Assembly (NCBI GenBank): GCA_009697485.1
Contig: SICY01000050.1
Location: 1 to 6,252, forward strand
Length of the DNA: 6,252 bases
From: Nitrosarchaeum sp.
GTDB lineage: Archaea > Thermoproteota > Nitrososphaeria > Nitrososphaerales > Nitrosopumilaceae
Direction: 5' to 3'
The position numbers were made by a program, and so were the translations under genes. Of the stretch, positions 1 to 4,719 are shown one piece after another. Below the pieces are notes generated by a model that saw only the letters and a list, made by a program, of their open reading frames with translations, did no database searches and was not told where the DNA came from. How positions within the stretch are numbered: position 1 is the first letter of the stretch; the number at the start of each line of letters is the position of its first letter.

Positions 1-107
1 CTACATCTGAATTTGCATGGAAAGCATACAAAGTAACTGCTCCATATCTTACAATAATTTTTGTTGCAGTTGCATTAGATGCTGCATTTCATTTCCCGTT
101 ATTTTAG
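1..107 (+). CDS. C-terminal end of a membrane protein, possibly heme o synthase (protoheme IX farnesyltransferase)
   Basis: Only the last 34 codons are present, read from base 3 to a TAG at 105-107; the start lies outside the window. The peptide reads roughly TSEFAWKAYKVTAPYLTIIF and continues into a hydrophobic VAVALDAAFHFPLF end. This is a charged or aromatic loop followed by one final transmembrane helix. The pattern (aromatic/Lys loop, then a 'YLxxxF' helix with Asp near its end) resembles the C-terminus of CtaB/CyoE enzymes, which farnesylate heme b for terminal oxidases. That assignment is recalled resemblance over a very short stretch and is tentative; another UbiA-type or polytopic protein is possible. 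The gene is convergent with the minus-strand operon, leaving only 8 bases between the two stop codons. Confidence 0.5.
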   Translation, partial: TSEFAWKAYKVTAPYLTIIFVAVALDAAFHFPLF

Positions 108-109
108 AA

Positions 110-123
110 TTTTAATTATTTTT
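110..123 (+). terminator. U-rich candidate terminator at a convergent gene junction
   Basis: Just after the TAG of the plus-strand membrane protein the RNA would read UUUUAAUUAUUUUU, with no stem-loop before it. Archaeal RNA polymerase can terminate on such U-rich tracts without a hairpin. The tract extends into the last codons of the convergent small gene. No comparable U-tract is evident for the minus-strand operon, which seems to read into the end of the plus-strand gene. This is inferred from composition only. Confidence 0.3.
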
Positions 124-412
124 CAAAGCCAGGGAAACTAGCTTCATAGTCTTTTTCCATCATTTCTTGATTTTGTTCATCAACTATGTCTATTTCCTCT
201 TTTATTGTGATTATTTCTATTCTACGTGCATCTTTTGTTATCCATGCAACTTTAATCAATCCCAAAATTTCTAGATCTAGTAATAATTTATTTAATTTAT
301 CCTCCGTAATGATCATTCCATCTTTTGTCAGAGATTTGTACAACTCTATATCTGTAAGGGAATTTACTTCCTTGATTTTTTCATGTATTATATTTTTTAG
401 TGGAATTGCCAT
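116..412 (-). CDS. Small winged-helix-like protein of unknown function, last gene of the cdc48 operon
   Basis: A 98-residue acidic, soluble protein with an ATG start. It has no signal peptide, membrane segment or metal-binding cysteines. Residues about 6-70 alternate helices and a short hairpin in the manner of a winged helix-turn-helix: an N-terminal helix (LKNIIHEKIKEV), a 'SLTDIELYKSL' helix, a second helix ending in LLLDLEILGLIKV, and a wing-like strand pair (VAWITKDARRIEIITI). Residues 70-98 form a strongly acidic tail ending in FPGFEK. The LEILGLI-x-strand pattern is typical of MarR/PadR-like and replication or transcription-associated winged helices, but a family cannot be named. The start lies 2 nt after the Cdc48 stop, so it is almost certainly co-transcribed and translated by coupling. 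No strong Shine-Dalgarno is visible (GGAT about 6 nt upstream). It could be a DNA-binding regulator or a protein-interaction adaptor for Cdc48; neither is shown. Confidence 0.85.
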   Translation of the reverse strand: MAIPLKNIIHEKIKEVNSLTDIELYKSLTKDGMIITEDKLNKLLLDLEILGLIKVAWITKDARRIEIITIKEEIDIVDEQNQEMMEKDYEASFPGFEK

Positions 413-414
413 TT

Positions 415-2583
415 TTATCCGTAAAATGATTTATCTCCTGACTTGGGTACCACATTAGATATACTTTCTCTTACTGTATTATACCATTGATCCACCTCTT
501 TGGTAATTGATGGTTTTATTTGCTTCATGCCGTTTGCAAAGTCTGAACTAGAAATTTTTGCAGTATTGTTTCTCATTGCCTGAACTGCCGCTTCTCTGCA
601 AAGTGCTGCCAAGTCTGCACCTGTGTAATTTTGAGTTGCAACTGCAATTTCTTCTAGTTTGACATCTCCTGCCAATGGCATTTTCTTTGTTAGTATTTTG
701 ATGATTTCTAATCTACCTTTGTCATCTGGTGGTGGAACATATAGCACAAGATCTAACCTTCCTGTTCTGAGTAGTGAATTATCTAATACATCTGGTCTGT
801 TTGTAATTCCTATTACAACTACCCGTGATGATGTTCCTTCCTCAATTTCTGTTAGTAGTTGACTCAGAACTGTCTCCCCCACTCCTCCCTCTCCTGTTTT
901 GTAGCGTGCAAGCGAATCAAGTTCATCAAAAATTACAACACACGGTGATGATGTTTTTGCCTTTCTGAAAATTTCTCTGACTGCTTTTTCTGATTCACCA
1001 ATCCACTTTGAAAGAATTTCTGGACCTTTGACCAAAATCATGTTGGCCCCTGTCTCAGTAGCAAGTGCTCGTGCAAGGAGTGTTTTACCGCAACCTGGTG
1101 GTCCATAGATTAGTGCTCCCTTTGGAGGCTTGATTCCCATTTTAGTAAATTTGCTTGGCTCTTTCATGGCTACAATCAAATTGTCTGTTAATGATTTTTT
1201 AACATCCTCTAGTCCCCCAACGTCTTGCCACCACACCTTTGGTCTTTCTACGTAAAATTCTCTCATTGCTGTAGGTATTACCTCATGCATTGCATCGTAA
1301 AAATCGATTAATTTTATCTGCATTGATTGCAATACATCTGATGGAATTTTTTCAGTTTCAAGATCTATCTCAGGTAGATAACGTCGAATTGATTTTAATG
1401 CAGCTTCTCTGCAAAGTGATTTGATATCAGCACCAGTATATCCGTGCAATTCTGATGACAAGTCTTTAAGATCTACATCTTCTGCAACAGGCATTCCTCT
1501 TGTATGTATGATGAGAATCTCTAATCTGCCGTCTTCATTTGGAACTGATATCTCAAATTCTCTATCAAATCTTCCTGGTCTTCTAAGTGCAGGATCTATA
1601 CTTTCAGGTCTGTTAGTTGCTCCAAGAACAATTACATTTCCTCTATCATTTAGACCATCCATTAGAGCTAACAATTGAGCAACAACTCTTTTTTCTACAT
1701 CTCCATAAGCTTCTTCTCTTTTTGGAGCAATTGCATCAATTTCATCAATGAATATTATACTTGGGGAATTATCTTTTGCTTCCTTGAAGATGTCTCTTAA
1801 CTTTGCTTCTGTTTCACCATAATACTTGTTCATTATTTCTGGACCATTAATTGAAAACATGTTTGCCTCTGATTCACTTGCAAGAACTTTTGCAATCAAT
1901 GTCTTACCACAACCTGGAGGACCATATAGCAAAATTCCACTATGTGGCTCTACACCTAATCTTACAAATAATTCTGGATGCTTTAATGGCAGTTCTACAA
2001 TTTCTCGCATTGATTTTATTTCATGTCCAAGACCTCCAACTTCCTCATAAGTCACTCTCACTTTTCTATCCCCTGATGCCTCTGTTGAGATTGTGAGATT
2101 TGTGGCTCTGTCAATTTTGACTATGTGTTTTGGAGATGTCTTGCTAATCTTAAAGTCCATAGAGTTTCCTAAAATCATTACAGAAATTTCATCTCCATGA
2201 GTAATTGGCAATCCTTTCAATCTGTTTTTTACAAAATCTGTAAATTCTTTATCGACTGTTACAGAATCATTAACTGGTATTAGTACAACTGATTTTGCAA
2301 TTTTTGAAGTAGCTTTTCTTATTTTTACTATGTCATTTAATGATGCTCCGACATTTTTTCTTGTCTGTCCATCAATTCTTATTATATCTGCAGATTTTTC
2401 GTCTTCATCTACTGGCCAAACAACTGCGCAACTAGTTCTTGACCCCATGACTTCGATAATATCACCTGGTGTGACTTTGAGATGATCCATGGCATCTGGT
2501 CCAATTCTAGCACGTTTTTTACCAACGTCTCTTTGTTTAGCTTCACCAACTCGCATCTGCAAAGGCTCATCTTTGCGTACCAA
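415..2583 (-). CDS. cdc48: Cdc48/VCP-like (VAT) double-ring AAA+ ATPase
   Basis: A 722-residue hexameric protein unfoldase, cytosolic, the archaeal counterpart of p97/Cdc48. Residues about 6-90 form the double-psi barrel and 95-170 the second half of the N domain. The D1 ring has Walker A GPPGCGKT (221-228, Lys227), Walker B IIFIDEID (catalytic Glu281), arginine fingers Arg335/Arg338 and an aromatic pore loop KYYGE (253-257). The D2 ring has Walker A at 494-501 (Lys500), Walker B VVIFDELD (Glu554), arginine fingers Arg606/Arg609 and pore loop KWIGE (526-530). Both rings look catalytically intact. Aromatic pore residues in both rings fit a processive threading unfoldase. The last residues, Phe720-Tyr721-Gly722, form a HbYX tail, known in this family to dock on the 20S proteasome. 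Start is TTG: no ATG, GTG or TTG lies between it and an in-frame stop at 2632-2634, and a strong AGGTGAT site precedes it. It lies 8 nt after aEF-1beta. Length is normal for the family. Confidence 0.98.
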   Translation of the reverse strand: MVRKDEPLQMRVGEAKQRDVGKKRARIGPDAMDHLKVTPGDIIEVMGSRTSCAVVWPVDEDEKSADIIRIDGQTRKNVGASLNDIVKIRKATSKIAKSVVLIPVNDSVTVDKEFTDFVKNRLKGLPITHGDEISVMILGNSMDFKISKTSPKHIVKIDRATNLTISTEASGDRKVRVTYEEVGGLGHEIKSMREIVELPLKHPELFVRLGVEPHSGILLYGPPGCGKTLIAKVLASESEANMFSINGPEIMNKYYGETEAKLRDIFKEAKDNSPSIIFIDEIDAIAPKREEAYGDVEKRVVAQLLALMDGLNDRGNVIVLGATNRPESIDPALRRPGRFDREFEISVPNEDGRLEILIIHTRGMPVAEDVDLKDLSSELHGYTGADIKSLCREAALKSIRRYLPEIDLETEKIPSDVLQSMQIKLIDFYDAMHEVIPTAMREFYVERPKVWWQDVGGLEDVKKSLTDNLIVAMKEPSKFTKMGIKPPKGALIYGPPGCGKTLLARALATETGANMILVKGPEILSKWIGESEKAVREIFRKAKTSSPCVVIFDELDSLARYKTGEGGVGETVLSQLLTEIEEGTSSRVVVIGITNRPDVLDNSLLRTGRLDLVLYVPPPDDKGRLEIIKILTKKMPLAGDVKLEEIAVATQNYTGADLAALCREAAVQAMRNNTAKISSSDFANGMKQIKPSITKEVDQWYNTVRESISNVVPKSGDKSFYG

Positions 2584-2586
2584 GAA

Positions 2587-2593
2587 ATCACCT
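2587..2593 (-). promoter_or_regulatory. Strong Shine-Dalgarno for cdc48, overlapping the aEF-1beta stop codon
   Basis: On the minus strand the junction reads ATGAAATAGGTGATTTCTTG. AGGTGAT matches the complement of the conserved 16S rRNA 3' end (GGAUCACCUCCU), and the GGTG core sits 5 nt before the TTG. Its first two bases, AG, are the last two bases of the TAG that ends aEF-1beta. This layout supports the TTG start and suggests that ribosomes finishing aEF-1beta restart on cdc48. Confidence 0.75.
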
Positions 2594-2873
2594 ATTTCAT
2601 ATCCACTGACATTCTGCTCATGTTGAGTACTTCAAATTCACTAACGCCCTCAACAGATTTAACAGAATCTTCCAATGAATCCATCTGACCTTCTTTATCT
2701 TCTAAAACAAATTCCGCTTTAAGAAATTCAATTCCAAATGCTAATGGTTCTTTTGCGTGTCTTTTCATCTGTATTCCTTCTTTTAATGCTGCCTTGATGG
2801 TTTCAGATAGCTTGTCAAGATCTACATCCATTCCGGTTGGAAGAATTTTAGCAATTAATAGTAACTGAGCCAA
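2592..2873 (-). CDS. ef1b: Translation elongation factor aEF-1beta
   Basis: A 93-residue protein matching the EF-1 guanine-nucleotide-exchange domain along its whole length (family usually about 88-92 residues). In the cytosol it recharges aEF-1alpha by promoting GDP release. Family marks include the N-terminal strand LLLIAKILPTG, the 'VDLDKL...IK.ALKEG' helix, the central EPLAFGIEFLKAEFVLED strand block and the C-terminal SVEGVSEFEVLNMSRM ferredoxin-like repeat end. The start must be TTG at 2873-2871: an in-frame TAG (the stop of the preceding Zn-ribbon gene) lies two codons upstream, and the next ATG (residue 15) would delete the conserved first strand. No convincing Shine-Dalgarno precedes it (only GGGA about 11 nt upstream), so translation probably depends on coupling to the Zn-ribbon gene 3 nt upstream. 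The pairing of these two genes is a known archaeal arrangement. Confidence 0.95.
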   Translation of the reverse strand: MAQLLLIAKILPTGMDVDLDKLSETIKAALKEGIQMKRHAKEPLAFGIEFLKAEFVLEDKEGQMDSLEDSVKSVEGVSEFEVLNMSRMSVDMK

Positions 2874-2876
2874 TTT

Positions 2877-3080
2877 CTAAGGTCCCTGTGAATTGCATAA
2901 ATCACAAGTGTATGTTTTTGCGGATTCTCTGCAACTTTTACATCTCCATATTAATTTCTCACCGCAATTTGGGCAATTGAATTTTACACATTTATCATTA
3001 GGCATAATATGTCTGTGACAACAACTGCATACAGGCAATGAAATGGAAGATGACATGCCACGATTTTCTCCAAACATCAT
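2877..3080 (-). CDS. Small Zn-ribbon protein, predicted RNA-binding and translation-associated (DUF1610/HVO_2753 type)
   Basis: A 67-residue protein with four CxxC knuckles: Cys18/21, Cys36/39 (CPNC), Cys47/50 (CKSC) and Cys59/62 (CDLC), enough for two zinc sites. The body 'CVKFNCPNCGEKLIWRCKSC' and the terminal GP match the small archaeal zinc-finger family described as a predicted RNA-binding translation protein; Haloferax HVO_2753 is a studied member. Cys20 and Cys31 are extra. Three starts are possible: Met1 (3080), Met2 (3077) and Met9 (3056). Met9 would give about 59 residues, the usual length, but Met1 has AAGGT 4 nt upstream, so I keep Met1. It opens the tight group with aEF-1beta and cdc48 and lies 28 nt behind the oxidoreductase gene. 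A function in translation is inferred from family and neighbours; no catalytic residues are evident. Confidence 0.9.
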   Translation of the reverse strand: MMFGENRGMSSSISLPVCSCCHRHIMPNDKCVKFNCPNCGEKLIWRCKSCRESAKTYTCDLCNSQGP

Positions 3081-3108
3081 TTATACCTTGCTTACAAGTT
3101 GTACGTTT

Positions 3109-4254
3109 TCAACTTAGAAGTTTTTTAAATTCTCCGCCAATTATGGCTTGAGCCGTTTTGAGCGAACCTTTGATTCCAAGTAATTTTACTATAGAGCCTG
3201 TATGAAAGTCAAAATCATCTTTTTCAGAAATCTCTTTTGTTATTTCAGGTGTTACTGATTCAAATAATTTATTGATGGTATTGTTGTCTAATCTTTCTAA
3301 AATTTTTCTTGCAAATAATTGCTTTTCAAACTCTTTTCCAAATTTTTCTGTCCATCTTTTTTGATACTCTTCTAAATCTGATGTATCTTTTGATTCTAGG
3401 AATTTTGAAATTGCTTGTCCTGCGTATAGCCCTCCCATCCCACTAGAGTAAATTCCTCCTGCAGTAGTTGGCTTTGCTTGTCCTGCCGCGTCTCCAATTA
3501 TTACTATTTTTCCGTCGATAAATTTGTCAATTGGTCCTTTGATCCAAATGGGTGCATAAATTTTTCTAATTGTTGAATAATTCCCCATTGTCTCAAGAAA
3601 TTTTTCTATTACTTCTACCACATTGATTCCTTTTCCTGCAACTCCTACCTTTCCTTTACCTTCATCAGATGGTATCATCCATGCAAAAAATCCTGGATAC
3701 TTTTCTTGATCAAAAAATACCTCTACCTTTCCTTTCTTTATCCAATCTGCATAAATTTCGTATTGAGCAGATAATAAAATTCCAGTTCTGTCTTTGTGTA
3801 TGAGGGATGACACTCCTCTTGCATCAACAAAAATCTTGCATTCAACTTCTCCGTCACTTGTTCTTACTCCCCTGTCTGTCATTTCTTGAAAACTAGTTCT
3901 TACTTTGATTGTAGCCCCATTTTTTTGGGCCTGATGTGCTATTTGTTTATCTAATTCTCTTCTGCTAATTTCTGCAACTTTTTGTTTCTTTGAATTTATG
4001 GAAAAACTATTTCCGTTTGGTGCATGAATTTCTGCAGTCACTATTAGATGATCAAAAGTTTTTCTAAATGGAATTATGCCGAGTTCTTCCAACCCAGCAG
4101 TACTTACTAATCCTCCACAGTGCTCCGGTGTACCAATCTCATAATCCTCCTCTATGACAAGAACACTGTGATTATTACTGGCAATTTCTCTTGCACAGAT
4201 TAATCCTGCAACACTTCCACCAGCAATTACTACATCTGAATACATAGATTTCAT
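3109..4254 (-). CDS. FAD-dependent oxidoreductase, geranylgeranyl reductase family
   Basis: A 381-residue flavoprotein. Residues 7-35 are the FAD-binding Rossmann unit (VVIAGGSVAGL, then VLVIEE with the ribose-binding acid). It uses the GGSxAG variant in place of GxGxxG. PEHCGGLVS (43-51) carries the Cys-Gly-Gly typical of geranylgeranyl reductases. YPGFFAWMIP (186-195) matches the family's substrate-pocket 'YxWxFP'-like motif, and GDAAGQAKPTTAGGI (254-268) is the second FAD motif. The family saturates double bonds of geranylgeranyl chains, here probably archaeal ether-lipid precursors or isoprenoid quinones; which substrate cannot be told from sequence. No membrane helix is obvious, so peripheral membrane association is likely. 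Two starts are possible: Met1 (4254) and Met4 (4245). No Shine-Dalgarno precedes either, and a TATA-like box lies about 25 nt before Met4, favouring a leaderless start there. It is divergent from pth2 and may read on into the Zn-ribbon gene. Confidence 0.88.
   Translation of the reverse strand: MKSMYSDVVIAGGSVAGLICAREIASNNHSVLVIEEDYEIGTPEHCGGLVSTAGLEELGIIPFRKTFDHLIVTAEIHAPNGNSFSINSKKQKVAEISRRELDKQIAHQAQKNGATIKVRTSFQEMTDRGVRTSDGEVECKIFVDARGVSSLIHKDRTGILLSAQYEIYADWIKKGKVEVFFDQEKYPGFFAWMIPSDEGKGKVGVAGKGINVVEVIEKFLETMGNYSTIRKIYAPIWIKGPIDKFIDGKIVIIGDAAGQAKPTTAGGIYSSGMGGLYAGQAISKFLESKDTSDLEEYQKRWTEKFGKEFEKQLFARKILERLDNNTINKLFESVTPEITKEISEKDDFDFHTGSIVKLLGIKGSLKTAQAIIGGEFKKLLS
3121..3129 (-). promoter_or_regulatory. 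Possible TATA box for the Zn-ribbon / aEF-1beta / cdc48 operon
   Basis: Inside the last codons of the oxidoreductase gene the minus strand reads TTTAAAAAA. Initiation about 26 nt downstream would fall near 3099, leaving a leader of roughly 19 nt that includes the AAGGT before the Zn-ribbon ATG. The position is suitable, but the coding sequence here is AT-rich and Lys-rich, so chance is a real alternative. If false, the operon starts at the oxidoreductase promoter. Confidence 0.35.
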
Positions 4255-4265
4255 TTCTTTGTCAA

Positions 4266-4273
4266 TTATTTAA
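4266..4273. promoter_or_regulatory. TATA-like box centred between the divergent oxidoreductase and pth2 genes
   Basis: Minus strand reads GTTAAATAA, seven of eight positions fitting an archaeal TTTAWATA box. Plus strand reads TTATTTAA, a weaker fit. The centre (about 4269.5) is about 25 nt from the oxidoreductase Met4 codon (4245) and about 25 nt from the first pth2 ATG (4295). Archaeal transcription starts about 25 nt after the TATA centre, so both genes could be leaderless from this one element. It is the only good TATA candidate in the 40-base gap. Assignment to the minus strand is firmer than to the plus strand. Confidence 0.5.
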
Positions 4274-4294
4274 CTCAAAAGTTTTTCATTAAGT

Positions 4295-4666
4295 ATGTTT
4301 TTTGATATCTTTATGGGTGATATCAAACAAGTAATTATTATTCGAACTGACCTTGAGATGGGAAAAGGAAAGATTGCTGCACAAGTAGGTCATGCTTGTG
4401 TGCTGGGTGCTGAACATGTTCGAAAATCTCATCCTGAGTGGTTCACTAAATGGTGGGGTGGTCAAGAGAAAATTGTACTCAAAGTTTCAGGCATTAAAGA
4501 ATTACAAGAAGTGAAAAGACATGCAATTGATTTGGATCTTCCATGGTCTGAAGTTACAGATGCAGGTCATACTCAAATTGCTCCGGGTACCATAACTTGT
4601 ATTTCTATTGGTCCAGCTCCTGAAAATCTTATAGATAAAATAACTGGCAACTTGAAACTGCTTTAG
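4295..4666 (+). CDS. pth2: Peptidyl-tRNA hydrolase, archaeal/eukaryotic type (Pth2)
   Basis: A 123-residue cytosolic enzyme that hydrolyses peptidyl-tRNA released from stalled ribosomes and recycles the tRNA. It covers the complete Pth2 fold: IKQVIIIRTDLEMGKGKIAAQVGHA (10-34) holds the signature GKGKxAAQxxHA, with Lys26 and His33 in the active-site region. TDAGHTQIAPGT (88-99) is the second signature, followed by ISIGPAPENLIDKITG, the usual C-terminal strand and helix. Family length is about 115-120. Two starts are possible. ATG at 4295 adds MFFDIF and fits leaderless transcription from the 4266-4273 box. Met7 (4313) gives the more usual short N-terminus but has neither Shine-Dalgarno nor a TATA at the right distance. 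A T-rich stretch (4668-4682) after the stop may end the transcript. It is divergent from the oxidoreductase; its job fits the nearby translation genes. Confidence 0.95.
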   Translation: MFFDIFMGDIKQVIIIRTDLEMGKGKIAAQVGHACVLGAEHVRKSHPEWFTKWWGGQEKIVLKVSGIKELQEVKRHAIDLDLPWSEVTDAGHTQIAPGTITCISIGPAPENLIDKITGNLKLL

Positions 4667-4689
4667 ATTTTCATTAATTCTTACAATGA

Positions 4690-4697
4690 GATATAAC
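4690..4697 (+). promoter_or_regulatory. TATA-like box for the propeller gene, leaderless spacing
   Basis: GATATAAC with a purine-rich AATGAG just upstream (possible BRE) is centred about 26 nt before the ATG at 4720. That ATG has no Shine-Dalgarno (TTTTTTAAAAC precedes it). TATA at this distance and no ribosome-binding site together point to a leaderless mRNA and separate transcription from pth2. The T6 run at 4709-4714 lies between the box and the ATG. Confidence 0.5.
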
Positions 4698-4719
4698 TTG
4701 GCTTGATATTTTTTAAAAC

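Noticed and set aside
186..458. 90-codon plus-strand open frame
   Set aside because: Antisense to the winged-helix gene and the cdc48 end; its hydrophobic Ile/Ser-rich peptide is the usual reverse image of AT-rich coding sequence.
880..2000. Similar DNA in the two AAA+ rings (both encode GPPGCGKT) as a possible recombination repeat
   Set aside because: The similarity is confined to conserved motifs and reflects ancient domain duplication, not a recent DNA repeat.
659..2096. Several plus-strand open frames opposite cdc48
   Set aside because: Reverse images of the conserved AAA+ domains; no promoter, ribosome site or family resemblance.
2409..2688. Alternative-frame ORFs around the cdc48 start
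   Set aside because: One runs in another frame of the minus strand across the conserved Cdc48 N domain, the other is antisense to the cdc48/aEF-1beta junction; the real genes explain the sequence fully.
4667..4719. Gap after pth2 examined for a small RNA or tRNA
   Set aside because: Only 53 AT-rich bases with no stem structure; a TATA box and T-rich tracts account for it.
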